Shown here: positions 1-12,421 of the stretch, piece after piece
Position numbering within the stretch: the first letter of the stretch is position 1
Layout: each line of letters opens with the position of its first letter
DNA from: Collybiopsis luxurians FD-317 M1
Taxonomy: Eukaryota > Basidiomycota > Agaricomycetes > Agaricales > Omphalotaceae
Direction: 5' to 3'
Length of the DNA stretch: 64,000 bases
NCBI GenBank assembly: GCA_000827265.1
Contig: KN834804.1
Coordinates: 72,922 to 136,921 of the forward strand
The notes under the pieces: generated by a model
The model's database searches: none
Seen by the model: the letters and a program-made list of their open reading frames with translations, nothing else
Told to the model about the DNA's origin: nothing
Position numbers and translations under genes: made by a program

Positions 1-184
1 AGGGCGACTTGTAGAATATCAGTACTATGTCAGTATTCAGGCATATTCTCAATTACAAGCCTTTCGAAGTCAAATAATCATATTTAATGTGTCGGAAATA
101 AGTTTTAATGAGAGTTACATTTTGCCGAGCCTCGGCAAGTTAAGCTGTCAAGCGCGGGAAAAAAAAGTTACTTGGACGTAACTT

Positions 185-2181
185 TCAGGTAACTTTGCGC
201 ACACTCACAGAAAAGTATGGAAACAAAGTTCCTGTCCCATCATTGCAAGCTAATAGCATGTAATATGCTTCCCCTAGACTACAAGTATGAGCCCAACCCC
301 ACAGATCCAGACTGACACAATCCAAAGGCTCCATAGAAGGTACTACAATGTCATCAAAAGGCCATTGCTTCACCTTCACAAACAGACAAACCTTGCATTT
401 CCCACATAGAGAAATCAGAAACTTCCAATCCTTCCACCACCTCTCGCTTTGCCATGATACAGATGAGGTTCACATCAGCATGTCTGAATCTAGTGTGCCA
501 CATCTCCAGTGAACAGGGTTTCAACCGGGAGCAACCAGAGGAAGCCAAAACATAGGAAGAGTCATAACAAGGAACACTGCAAGTTAAAGGTAAGGAAGAA
601 TTATCAATCTCATCAACAACATTCACCTGATATAGCCCATGTTTACCATTTCCGCTAGCCAGATGTCCATCAACAACCACAGCATTAGAAACCAGGTGTT
701 GGACTTCTATACAGCCATTTCCCCATACTCCCCAATACCCCTTCCAATCCATAGATGGCATGGAAAGGAGATTCATAGCAAAGGATGGAGTATGAGAAGC
801 TGGAAAATGAAGGTGATGAACAGATCCCTGTTGAGTCTTCACTGTGATCTCTGCAATTCCATACCCCTCAATGGCGAAAGCTCCTGCTTGTCCTTCAGTA
901 GCCATACGACCAGATGACTTAGCTGGATAATAATGAATAAACCACTGTCAATTCCAAATGCACCAGTGGGAGACCGTGCTATCAATAAAGGTAGGAAATT
1001 GTATTATGCGACACTAGACGACTAGGTATGTGGGACAACTTTACACTATCTGTACTGCTCTGACCATCCCTTAGAAGGGCAGGAGTTTCTCATTCCAATC
1101 TAGCGGAACAGACATTAGGTTTGGCAGAGCAATACAGAAAGTGTCCTGTATCTCTGGGTTCAAAATCACCAAAGTCGTAGATAGCGGCTGCAATGGTAGT
1201 GCTGGATGGAGTAGAGTCAATTGAAGAGGAAGTGATGACAGGAGCTGGACTAGCAGCCTTGGTAGGTTCCATCCCTTTTGGGGCTGTATACCATTTCGGT
1301 CCCTTTCCCTCACTTCTGCCCCCTCTTGCCCAACAATTCTTAACATGACTGGTGCACTTACAATTGTCACAGATGATACCTGAAGTACTCCTAGACCCAG
1401 TGATGAGTGTGTTCAAAGATGAATCAATCACCAACAGAGTTGTCACTGATTTGACCATCATATTGTACTTGATGAGTATGCACTTCAATTCCAGATAGGC
1501 CCTAGCTCCATGTGTTTGGATAATCCACAGGTATTCCAGGGTAAGTAAGGTGAGGAATTGAGAACAAAGATCTTCAGAAGTTATAGTACATCCGATGTCA
1601 CTTGCAGCTTTGCATAAAGCTTCAAGTTGCTGGAAGTACTCTTCAAAGGGTGTACTAGGAGGGTACTTGAACTGTTGAATATGTTCCTTGACCAGGGTCT
1701 GGGCTGCAGCTGAAGTTGTATCAAACTCAGTGGTAAGAGCTGTCCACATAGCCTGAGCAGACAAATCCTGAGAAATGCCTAGGGATCGATGGTCCTTGAT
1801 ATTTTGATAGATGATTCCAGCAATTTGTGCATCACGCAGTTCCCATTCCTCAATGGATGGTGAATGCAAATTTATGGGAGTAGGCCGAGGAACGGCAGTT
1901 GGTATGCCTGCGGCAGGTGGGGTAGGGGAAGGGATGGTACTGTCGAGATACTCAATGAGCCCAGTTGCTTGTGCAACACTTTTAAGATGACCACGAAAGA
2001 TGGCCCAGTTGCTTAGCCCGACGAGTTGGCAATCTTCTGGGAAGACAATGAGATTGGGTAGGGAATTCATGGAGGAAGTAGTCATCTTCGAGGTTGACCG
2101 TTGTGCCAATTTAGGAAGTACAAGATTATCACTATTCTGACTGCGAATCTGTGAAATGGCTAACATCCTAGTTAAGTACAC
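185..2181 (-). mobile_element. Truncated Ty1/copia retrotransposon (gag, protease and integrase start)
   Basis: On the minus strand the open frame at 2181-1090 reads like a copia Gag: a UBN2-like helical capsid region followed by a CCHC-like knuckle (C-X2-C-X4-H-X3-C, one residue short of the usual spacing). A second open stretch, 905-354, carries a GAG-pre-integrase motif (WHTRFRHADVN). The frame at 379-185 resembles the start of the integrase core (CVSLDLWGW). Reverse transcriptase and RNase H are absent, and homology stops near position 185, so this is a 3'-truncated, non-autonomous remnant. The three open pieces lie in different frames, which suggests decay. The domain order Gag-PR-INT identifies copia rather than gypsy. 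Confidence 0.8.
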
Positions 2182-2183
2182 AA

Positions 2184-2568
2184 GGCCTCAGAACGATAGA
2201 AAGGTTCTCTTATTTACCTAATGTCCTACTTAAGTACACAAGGCTATAGGTAAATGTAAGTAAAGAAATGAAGATGAGATAAAAGAGAAATGTACCCTCA
2301 GAATGATAGAAAGGTTCTGAGGGGCGTAGAACAAACTCGAGGAATAAATATGGGAACTCGGGTCAATGAAGAAGCTATGGAATAACTAAGAAGAAGGTGA
2401 AACCAGTAAGAAAAGATACCCGCACGGAAACAGAAACGGAGGCAACATAACACGAAGGTAACTGCCTATATGCAGCCCCTGTGTACGCGGTCACGGGAAC
2501 ATCCCTCAGGACACCAATATGTGCTGCGCCACGCCGCGCCATCCTACTATACCTATACATTTCCAACA
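2184..2568 (-). repeat. Probable 5' LTR and leader of the copia remnant
   Basis: Immediately upstream of the gag frame, minus-strand sequence begins TGTTGGAAATG at about 2568, the usual start of copia LTRs. Inside it is a direct duplication: a 20-bp motif (cagaaygatagaaaggttct) occurs near 2186 and near 2304, and taagtacacaaggc near 2172 and 2233. The inner LTR end and a tRNA primer-binding site were not recognised, so the boundaries are approximate. Confidence 0.45.
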
Positions 2569-2639
2569 CATTTATTTGACTTAAATTGTATAATTGTAAT
2601 TCATAATATTTTATAGAATATACCTCATTACCTTAATAT

Positions 2640-3331
2640 GCACCACTGGCATGCGGTTGTAGTGCTGGTATTTAGGGGGATAAATACTTGTTTTCGCCCG
2701 CTGTCCCGAGGGAGATGGCAGGCAATTGCAATATGTATAAGTATGTCCATAAAGGGTTTGCCATTTGAGAAGGTACCCCTTTTTCCAACGGGTGTAGTGG
2801 TGAGCGACTTCTACCCGTCATGCATTTCCGAGGCTGGAAAGAATATAGTCACGGTGTGTGCGAGCTAGTCCTTATAAGTGCTCTAGGAGTGTGTACAAGG
2901 AACATGTGTTCCATACTTGTACATTGTACATTTGTAGCATTGTAATATATGGTAGTATGGTAAACTCATCTAGCAGGAATTCGACCTCAGTATAATGCAG
3001 TCTCATCCCGCCAAATATTCTAGCCTGGCATAATGATTATCCAAGACTTGTTGACTTTTGCAAACGAGGAATGTTCTTGGTTACATATTGCCCCGAGCCT
3101 GCTATCAATCATGGTGCATGTATATACCAGTTATGACGTGGCTTCTATGTCCTTATGCTGTAGACTTTTCAAGTCCGAACCGTGAAATTTGGTGACCTAG
3201 TTTGAGATGGCACAGATTTGACCTTCCGAAGATCATTAAGTATACACAGAGGGAAAAATTAAATGTACAAGCAATTACAAGGGAAATGGATAGCTAAATC
3301 CGAGAGCAAATCTCTAAAGTGCTCTGTAAAG
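2640..3331. other. Intergenic, no gene recognised
   Basis: Only short open frames (up to 76 codons) without recognisable motifs. The stretch is AT-rich and separates the copia LTR from the 3' end of the G1 GTPase gene. Confidence 0.6.
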
Positions 3332-6279
3332 TTATAAAAATATTAGTAGGTACTGATGGTTTGAATAAATGAATCTAGTGTGCCTACATGAAAAGACAGA
3401 GAGGAACCGATGCTCTAACAATGAGGGTGTGTATCTTATCGCCAATTCCCGCAACTTAGGGCTTTGTAAAGGACCCTCTAAGCCAAATGCTGTATGCTGA
3501 TAGTATGGATGGTTCATCGCCTTGAACAATTTATCGACAGTGGGTCGGATCGACTGTCGCTGCGGACAACTGCCATAGTTCGAAATAATACGACCAATAT
3601 GCTCCCAGGGCCTTTTGTCTTCGAACCAAAATGAGTGTTCCGCAATCATCAGGACGTCTGTATAACAGGGCAGATCGGTTACATCTAGACTTCTCTTTTA
3701 TATAAGATACTAACCAATAAAGTAAGTGAGCAATTGTAAACCCTTCTTGAAGTTTGGATCCACCTAGCAAGAAGCATCAGCGATTGAGACACTGGAAACG
3801 AGTAAATGAGTCTTACCCAGGAAGTACATGCATGCACAACTAGATCCACGGAAGGTGTCGACGGGTTGGTAACCTAGAAAGCTGAAGAACGTACTTCTTG
3901 CAGATGATACGGGACAAACTAACCTCCTATATAATGCTAAGGAAGGATAGACATCTCAGAAAGATATGAACACTTACGACCTATCATGCATAGAGGCAGT
4001 CGGGGATTTCATTCTCCGATTGTTTAAGCGAACTCTCCAACATGTACTTACAGCCTAAGGAAGCAATGCTCAAGGTGTGAAGGGTAAACAGCTCAGAAGT
4101 GAAGGACGCACCAATTTGAACTGTTTCTCAGCAAACTGTATTATTATTGTTAGCTGCCACAAGAGGTAGTCAAGAGTCTCAGAAGACTCACATTCTACCG
4201 CAACAAGACAAGTCTGAGTTATTCAAATATGATCCAAGGAGATATCGACATACCCACTGCCAAAACCGGGTCATTAATGCAAGCGGGCAAATGCTATGCT
4301 CAATAACTTACATTCTGATACAGGACCACAAATTGGTTATTCAATTACTCCCCGCAGCCACTGAAAGTGATCAGACGTACCCACTGGACTCTAAAAGTTA
4401 GTTATAAGACTTAATTCAGAAAAAAAGAGCGCACATGCTAACGGAGACGATCATAAGAATGCATAAACATAAGTAACGAAGGATTTGAAGCGAGTGCTCA
4501 CATGCTAACAATGTTCACTTAGCATCGTGGATAATGCAAATTGTCGAGGTCACTTACTTTCTGGATATGGAATGTAGCTCTACGTGAGCAGACCCTTGAT
4601 TAGTAGTAGTACCAGCAGACTCACCACCTGGAAAAGTTTAGTGTCAGCGAATAATGCTTAAATCTGAATAGATTGAGCAGCGTACTTTCTGGATGAAATG
4701 ACAGAAGACTGCAATCAGTATCATGCAATTTTTTATGCTCTCGACTTACGAGATGCTGAAATTAAAGTATCATCAGAGTAAGCTTCTCAGCCTCCTGAAC
4801 CTCTAACAATTCATCGCTCACATTCTGCATAAGTCATATTAAAGAACAGACAAAAAGCCGGAGGAAAATATTTGCGCACTCACATCCTGATGATGCATAT
4901 CCACAGCAAATATGAATATGACAATGTCAACAGCATAAGGGATTCTACAACTTGCCCAGTATGGAAACAAACTAAGCAGGAAAATTGTCCATTCTCTCAA
5001 TTGGCCATGAGCTCCGACTGCAAACTCATGTTTGTTTGATAAGACTATGGCGCTGATTCAAGAGATTCATCAAAGCATTGGAAAATGGAAAAGGTAGCTA
5101 CTCACTGCACGAGTGCAATAGCCATTGCAATCTTGATATCACCGTGCTTTATCTCCAAGAAGAGCTGTTGATATACTTCATTCAGCACCAACCCTTCGGT
5201 AGATTCCGTGAGTTCATCAAAGCTTCCGGATGGCTGGTCCATTTCTAGTATTGTGTTGGTTCGTATTAGTAATTTTAGGTATGGCAATGAAATACACCTT
5301 TCAAATAAACATAGTATGCGGGTTTATGGCTCACATTGATGAAACGCTCATTTTGAATCACTTCGAAGTCCTGCCTAGCTTTTGCTGGTGCTTCTTTTCT
5401 AGCCTGCGCTATCGATTTGCCATCATCTCGCAATTGGCCAAAAGCTTTAGTGACTCTCCACTCGAATTTTGTAAACACAGCAATGACAGGAACTGTATGA
5501 AGTCTATGACTAGTGCACAGCTGCCAATAAAATCAACAACTGACCTCCCTCTGTACCATGGTTGAAAAAAGCCATTTCCTGCGGTCCCAATGGACGGTCA
5601 TTATCCACAGGAAGACAAAGCCTTTCCAGGAAAACACGATAAGACAGGGGACTAGTAGGGAATACAAAACTTACCAAATGACATGGAGACGCTGAGCGAG
5701 GATTTTTTTTTTCTGTTTATCTTCAATGAATTCGTTCAAGGTTTTAATCTCCGTTTCGGACCCGGCTTCCATCCCTCTTGAGTCGTGAAAAACGTAGTCC
5801 TCATCACTGCGTTGGGGAGATTTAGTACAGGAATTATCCGAATGCTATCAGTGTACCTCGGATAAGTAATTTCGTATTCAATGTGAGAACGACCCCGCTG
5901 CCCAGTTCAATTGCTTCATTAATGATACAGCCCCAAGTAATACTTTTAACAGCTTACTTCTACTGAAGGCCGAAGAATTGTATCGGGATCGATCTAGACA
6001 AATGTAAATCAGTTTATATGCTGAAGGCCCCCCTAAATAGAACCTTACCAGTTCACCTTCGCTGCTGCGAATGAATACTTGCCCGTCTGAGCTACCAGCC
6101 ATTCTCTGCAGCAAGGTGGTTTTGCCGGCATTCCGCCTGCCCATTACCAGGATACGGATCCGAGGACAGTATTCCTTCACCGTTTGTGTAACATCAGCGA
6201 ACTTGTCGAATGCTCGCGAAAGGGTATTTGTTGAGAATGTAGAACCCACGGAAAGAGTACGCTCAGACCGTGGCGGCAT
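3332..6279 (-). CDS. P-loop GTPase-like protein G1 with membrane-type tail and 15 microexons
   Basis: This protein of about 501 residues is assembled from 26 exons. Seen directly: Walker A/G1 GRRNAGKT at residues 47-54, a DxxG/G3 box in HDSRG near 110-114, and a G4-like TKFE near 180-183 where TKxD is usual. A hydrophobic stretch near 303-337 could be a membrane hairpin. Main exons are 6049-6279, 5958-5993, 5857-5897, 5675-5806, 5545-5621, 5298-5492, 5106-5244 and 4884-5052. Fifteen microexons follow, then 3817-3873, 3715-3763 and 3332-3657. Every junction is GT-AG and the frame stays open to the stop. The start at 6279 matches paralogue G2 (40081-43187, plus). The C-terminal 120 residues are strongly shared with G2. 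The GTPase type is known as an expanded Agaricomycete family; its cellular role is not. Confidence 0.85.
3924..4824 (-). other. Microexon array of G1 (15 exons of 3, 6 or 9 nt)
   Basis: In transcript order the microexons lie at 4822-4824, 4750-4755, 4686-4688, 4625-4627, 4558-4560, 4502-4504, 4435-4437, 4381-4383, 4312-4314, 4254-4256, 4192-4194, 4112-4120, 4052-4054, 3978-3980 and 3924-3926. They encode N-HL-K-V-K-H-H-W-N-W-N-FKL-A-V-E. All are phase 0. Introns between them are about 50-71 nt, each starting GT(A/G)(A/C)G, GTACG or GTTAG and ending in AG. The same series occurs in G2 in the same order, with only one amino-acid difference. Confidence 0.85.
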
Positions 6280-6362
6280 CGGTGCCTGATCGCGCTGGGA
6301 GCTGGACTGTAAGAAGCAGAGGAAGGGAAGAAAAGAAAGAACTCAAATTATCCCGCCTTCGG

Positions 6363-6370
6363 TATTTATA
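6363..6370 (-). promoter_or_regulatory. TATA box of G1
   Basis: Minus-strand TATAAATA lies 84 bp upstream of the G1 start codon, in a pyrimidine-rich leader. The distance suits a basidiomycete core promoter. Assignment rests on motif and position only. Confidence 0.45.
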
Positions 6371-6966
6371 GGCGGAAGCCTGGGATCCGTAATTAATGAA
6401 AAAGCGCTGCCATAGTTTTGACTAGTTATATTCCCAGCGTCAACCTTAGTCGAGGCACACACCCATAATTTCCCGTGTTTTGCGCTTTTCAGCAAATAGC
6501 TGTAAGAGCAGTGGAATGACCGAACAGATCAGAAACTGCACGGCACAGTTAAAGAACCGCGCAATGAGTCCTTGTGACTAATCGGCGTAAGTTGCGGATG
6601 ATGCCGCTCTAATGAAATACATGGAACTAATTCTACAAGCAACTGGGTATATGTACAATGGTAGTGCATAGGCCGGAAGATGAACAAACCAACACCGAGG
6701 CTGAAGGGAACGTGTATAGAAAGGACGGTAGGTATAAAGATCTGGCTTGCAGAGAACGATACAGTAAGGGAACAGGATGTAAAGAATGGCAGATACGTGG
6801 ATTTGGTAATAAGGCACGTATTCAAATATGCAAAATGCGGAAGAAAGGCAGGTAAGTTAAAGCAGCTTTCAAGACAAGGCCAAAGTTAGTAAGTCACACG
6901 AGAGACGTGAGTACCCAACCGAAAAAAAGATATTAATGATCAATCAATGAGCGCCGCTGTAAAGAA

Positions 6967-9238
6967 TCAGATCCAAGTCTTTGATGAGCTTCCTTGTAAA
7001 CCTTCTGGTATTTTGGGTACAGGTGGAACAACAGCGTTTCTTCCGATGCCCAAATTAGGCGGTAGTTCCCGTCCATTTTGGTCAAACATGGCTTCAATCC
7101 GTCTGACGAATCGTTCCCGAGCTTCATCACTTTTCTCGGCGTCCATAAAGCTGGTACGAGTCTCCCCTTCATAGCTCATGCTCCACCGACTATCGTCCGC
7201 CCATCCACTCGCAAGGCTCCGGGCCTGACTCGCATTGTTCAACTTGTACATGGAGTGCTTGTCATCAGAGGTGTAGCGCGATTTGTCATCTGATAAGTCG
7301 TCTTCGGAGGCATAAGGACTATAAGAAGGACGAGGAGCACGCTCATAACTAGGACTTCGTCTCCGAGGTGGAGCCATATTGTAGGCGTTGTTACTGTAGT
7401 AATTTTGTAATGCTTCAAGTGATCTTCGCCGTCCCAGCGCCGCCTCGGTTTCGAACTCTCGCTGATGACCCATCACAGAGGCACTGCGCCCGCCGACCGT
7501 GAATTCCCGCAATACATTCCTCAAGTCCTCACTATCAGAGTAATCATCCTCGTCGTCACTGGGCTCCTCAACACTGATCCCCACCCTGGTACTTTGTCGG
7601 CCGTGGCGTCTGAACTGTGAAGATTCGGGGCTAGAAGCGTACCCAGATTCCTTGGTGCTCTGGTATCTACTAACCGGAGGTGGCATCGCGTAGATGCCCC
7701 GATATCTCTCGACATGGACTCGGCTTTCAAAGCCGCGGGTAGGACCTGCATGTTTGGAAGCCACCCCCGAAGGCTGAACTGGTCGAGTAGGAAAAGGTGA
7801 GACCCGACCGCGCTGAGGCGAATTAACCGGAGAAGAGGGTCGAGTGGAGGGTTCAGGGGCATCCAGAAATGGACGCTGCTGATTTTCGAACGCCCCTCTT
7901 CGGCTACGTTTCACTTCAGACTCTGTCGGAACGTCTGGGAGAGGAACAGTAGGTGGAGGACTGGGCGGAGGGAGGTCGTAGTGGCTGAGGTTATTGGGAG
8001 GCACGAAGAGCTCATTCGATGGCGACGGGACAATAAACTCCATGGAAGGAACAACATCTCTGAACGAACCAGCGGGAGATACATCGCGGCTTCGAGCAGG
8101 ACGGGGAGAAGGGACGGGTAAGTGGGTGACGGCGTTGGCACTGTTGGTGCTGCCGGAAGCGGCAGAAGTAAGACCTACGCCATGAGGTTAGCAACTTTAT
8201 TCGAAAGGGGCATGCACATGTACCTGGACGTGCGCTGTTTGCCGAATTAGAACCACTTGCATTGGGCGTAAGAACAACAAACGGAGAACCCGCGCGAGAC
8301 CAATCGGAGGGTGAGTTGGAGTTGGAATTGGGCTGTGAGCCAGCTTTCTTGAGGTCCGAAGGTATCCGCTTGAGAAAGAGCGGTCGTGGAGTTCGCTTCG
8401 TGTTTGACCTGTCGGGCGTAGATGCTGGCACGATCATGGGTTGGGCATTCACCGGAGGAGAGGGGGGTGACGGTGAACGTGTCAAAGGATATGAAATGTT
8501 CAAAGTCTTGGACGTCACTGACTCAGATGTCGAAGCCGAACTAGAGGAGCTAGCAGTGAATCTGGAGAGGAATGAATGCCCATTGCTAGAGCCTGTTCCG
8601 TGATTATCACTACTGTCACTCGCAAAGCGAATAATGGTGCGCTTGCTGGGGGAGGTAGTTGCAGTGTTAGCGGACACTATGCTTGGTTCCGGAACACCAG
8701 CAATAGATTCCGCGTCTTCATTGTATCTGTTGGGTAATGAAGAGAACCCAGAAATTGGTGTAGAGGTGGACGGAGATGCGAAGGTGGAAACAGGAGTTTG
8801 AGCCCTTGACGTCCCAAGAGGGCCAATCGGAGGCTCCAATACCGCGTTTTCTGTGTCTAGATTGAGCGTTGTCGCGAATCTAGCAGCGATGGGCAGGCGA
8901 AAAGCTGGAGCGGGTACAGGAGGAGGAGCTTCGACAGGACTCTGTGTTTCTTCCTCATCGACGCTCGGTTTTGACCTGTTACCGAGCTTGAAGAAACGCG
9001 ATTTAGACTTGCTTTTTCGCAGAGGGGGGTTTGAGGAAGACATGTACCCGTCGTCGGTTGTGTATCCGTCGTCAGTTGTTCGCGATTTCGATTTCTTCCG
9101 CAGCCTGGCTCTGGATTTGGTCGAGGTAGAAGCAGCCCCGTCGGTTTCATATCCAGCATCTCGTTCGTTCTCGTTAACATCCGGTCCACTGCTCTTCTTT
9201 CTTCTCTTCTCGCCATCTTTTCCCCTCTTCTCGACCAT
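6967..9238 (-). CDS. Uncharacterised disordered, Ser/Pro-rich protein
   Basis: Two exons (8224-9238 and 6967-8174), joined across a 49-nt GT-AG intron, give a 740-residue protein. It opens with a basic Lys/Arg-rich segment (MVEKRGKDGEKRRKKSSG) and the repeated phrase TTDDGYTTDDGYM. It is otherwise dominated by Ser, Pro, Thr and Arg with many SP/TP and RSxS sites, so it is probably intrinsically disordered and phosphorylated. Near the C-terminus a more ordered, charged helix can be seen (EKSDEARERFVRRIEAMFDQ). No enzymatic domain, signal peptide or membrane segment was found. The start was chosen as the first ATG in frame after stop codons and before the basic cluster. Function unknown. Confidence 0.75.
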
Positions 9239-10756
9239 CACACTCAAAAGAGAAAGACAACTATAAATGAAGGAGGTAGGTTGGAAAGAAAAAGTCTGGG
9301 CCTTTTCGTCCAGCGACACCAGTCAATGTTTGAGAAAGAGAATAAGAAAGAATTTGAGCGGAATGGGCCTGCTTTTTCCACGAAAATTCAAGGTGTGACG
9401 TAAAAGTGTGATCGTAACTTGCTTGCCGAGAGCATCTTCATGGTAACAGGAGGCTTCTTGTCCCTGTGTACATGCTTCGAAGCTTTGGTCCGTTTGTCGA
9501 GTATAACCGTATACTCTCGTCTTCGAGACGGACTTTTCTCTTTTACATTCAAGTCTTCGAACTTCAAGTCATGTATCGCCCGAATACAACTGGATAAAAT
9601 GTGAAGCTTGGAAATTGCAATATGAATAATCGAACTTCAATTGCGCATAGAAACTCTATATGAAAAAAAAAAGATGTCATCATGAAGAAACGGTGAAATT
9701 GATTAACTCGGAAAGAGTAAACTGTAACGTACAAACAGGTATCAAAGCTTCCTTCGCTTCCTTCGCTTTACTCATTCACTTCGGATTCTAAACGGCTATG
9801 GACGGAAAAAACCGTGCGACTGAGCTAATATCTTGTCATGGATCCCTCTACTAGGATGAGTTCAATTCCAAACGTCGTACTGAGGGAGCGGGACAAGCTG
9901 ATGTGGACTGCCCGAGACAACCGCTGGATTAAAATTCCGAAGATGGATGGATACCAGCGGGTAGCACGGTGCAATATCTAGCTATGGAAGATTTATACAA
10001 GCGCAGCACAACCGACGGATGTTGAAACAGAGAAACGTTAGCAGCGATCACGATCGATTGACCAGAGATAAGTTGCCAACCACAGTCAAGAGCCCGTAGA
10101 GCCTGCCGAGCTGAATTAAACGTTAATATATGCGCGAAGATACCGCTTGACCAGATCTTTAGTTTCATTGAAAGTATCATCTCCTGTGTTCTCCTCAATG
10201 CCATTAAACGGGCCATTGCTTACCTGACAAGATTGATAGCTTAATATGCACCGCGGACTTTGGGTTGCGGGAATTCTTCGTCCGTCCAGTTTATGGAGCA
10301 TGTAATATCTCAATAACGTCGTAGAGTGCCGTACGAGGTATGCTTGGCTGAGAAGCAGGGATTCTAGGCCTCTTTAAAGCACGCCACTGCCAACTGCCAG
10401 TCGCTGGGAGCAATTTGACCAACGGCTGTTACTGTGAGCCGCTATGTCTTGAGGTTGCATTTGTAATTGCGGAAGACATGAGTATCAGTGGAAAGATGCG
10501 AATTGAGAGCAAAAGACGGCTGACCAGTAACCGCGGCGGCGCGACTTTGGGCGACATGTGATATTCACGTGATAATTATAATAACACGTGATGGCCGTCT
10601 CTTGAGTCTTGAAGCTTGACTATTCTAGTAACAGAGCTTTTCCTTGACTCTGGTCAATTGTTGGCTTCACCTCAATATCTCTAGCATAGAAACCTACGTG
10701 ATCATAAGTACAAAGTGTATTTTTAAAATAAATTAAAGAGTTTGTGTAATGCTCAT
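9239..10756. other. Intergenic, no gene recognised
   Basis: Upstream of the disordered-protein gene and downstream of the first cupredoxin gene. It holds short open frames only (largest about 95 codons, no motif). A CACGTGAT-type E-box pair is visible near 10565-10590. Confidence 0.5.
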
Positions 10757-12421
10757 TCACTGACGCTCGTAGCTCCGATACAAGGGCGGGGCGGTCGAAT
10801 GCGTCTCGCGACTTGCATTTTCAACCGCTAGCTCGCTATGATTGGTTTCATTGTGTATACCTCTCATCTTCTCCCGGCTTATCTGTGCATCAAGTCTCCG
10901 ACCTCGACTACCATCCGATCCATCCTCCAGTGGAAACACATTATCCCCGCCCGAAGACGTTGAAGGCGGCGTAGTCTGAAGCAGGACTTTGGCAACCTCC
11001 TTCGCTAAGATATTGAGGTTCGCCGGCACATCACTATCCCCTCCTGGTGAACGAATGAGATCTTCATCATGGTCCTGATCAAAAGCGCTGTTCATCGCGT
11101 ACGGATGGCGAGGAATTTGAGACTGTGGCTGTAATCCTGCTTCGGAGGGCATACGATTTGGTTGAAGAGTACCAGCACTAGGGTACTGTCTAGGCACATT
11201 TTGACTCGGATGGGCGTCGTTGTATCGGTTTGTTTCTCCCCTGTTATCGCGTCCATAGTATCCTAAAGATTGTGTGGCGTATACATCCTTCCCCGACGTT
11301 TTACTTCTTTCGCTCATCCCAGTTAGAGGCGGAGATCCGGGGGATCCAATATCTGCCCTGTCATACCCATCATAAATCCTGTCAACGCTGTACGGGATGA
11401 CTCGGGGTGAAGTTCTGCGATGGTTGTTTCTCCTTATGAGCAAGATAATAATAATGAATCCTCCTATGGCAACTGCTCCTCCAACCGCGCCACCCACCGC
11501 AGGTCCAAGTATATGGGATTCGTTTGAAGCTGAGCTGGCTGGGCTGGTAGTTGCACTGGTAGATGCAGGGGGATTAGTAGGAGTGCTCGTTGCGGTTGTT
11601 GGCTGGACGGACACTGAGCTTGAAACTGGTGCAGGAGACGAGGTTGCAAACGCCCCTACACCATTTGGTACGTACGATACAGCGACCTAGCATTAAGACG
11701 TCGTAAGATTCTGTGCGTAAGTGTCACGGCCATAGGGGATATTAACTCACCGTAGCAGTGGGGGAGGTATTCTTTGCAGCTGCGACAAAGGAGCTATACA
11801 CTTCTTGTGAAGGAGGGTTGATGGCTCTGCAGGAAATGAGTTCCATCTGTCGTATATCAGGTAAAGTAATCAGAAAACTTACCCAACCATGCCAGATGCG
11901 CAATGGAACGTTGGCTCAGTCGCAGCACAGAAGAACCACAAAGCTAGGGCGCTCCATAAACATATATCGTATAGCAGCTTGAACAATCACTCACGTCCAG
12001 ATACGTTCGTAATTTGCAGATTCCATACAGGTGTGGGATTAGAGAAATCCGCCCCACGACCTGCAAAACCGCTGCTGAATCCCCCAGGAAGAGGTACACA
12101 GGGATTCTCAAATGAACTTTGCGTTACATCATGGAAGCTGGAATTGTGTTGGTAAGTAACTGCAATCCGAATAGCTTCAGAAAAAGACTTACTCTCCTCC
12201 AAAAACGAATGTCACAACATCGTTCATACCCGCCGACACCGTACCAGGAGTGTAGAAGCTGCCTTCAACTCCCACTTGTACCTGCACCGAAGAGATTCGG
12301 ATTGCTGAAGTTTGTTATAATAAAGCAAAATACTTACCTGGACATTAAATTGTCCCCGTACTCCAATAATCCACCCAGTGAGGAACAGAAGGAAGAGAGC
12401 AGAGTCTACCATCTTCACCAT
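10757..12421 (-). CDS. Cupredoxin-ectodomain single-pass membrane protein 1
   Basis: Six exons (12338-12421, 12193-12281, 11995-12137, 11883-11943, 11751-11826, 10757-11686) give about 460 residues. A signal peptide (roughly residues 1-23) precedes a cupredoxin-like domain with likely copper ligands in blue-copper order: His in DFHDVTQSSF, Cys in WFFC, then His and Met in FHCASGM. A Ser/Thr/Pro stalk follows, then one TM helix (GGFIIIILLIRR) and a long cytoplasmic tail with the motif NILAKEVAKVLL. This matches the fungal extracellular serine-rich/cupredoxin family, here anchored with an intracellular tail. The neighbouring gene at 14038-15759 is a paralogue with the same exon plan. Whether copper is bound is inferred from ligands only. 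Confidence 0.85.

Noticed and set aside
2638..2868. Plus-strand 76-codon open frame
   Set aside because: No motif, no paralogue, no promoter context; length is expected by chance.
8262..9266. Plus-strand frames of 113 and 137 codons
   Set aside because: Shadows of the Ser/Pro-rich protein on the opposite strand; they contain no independent motif.
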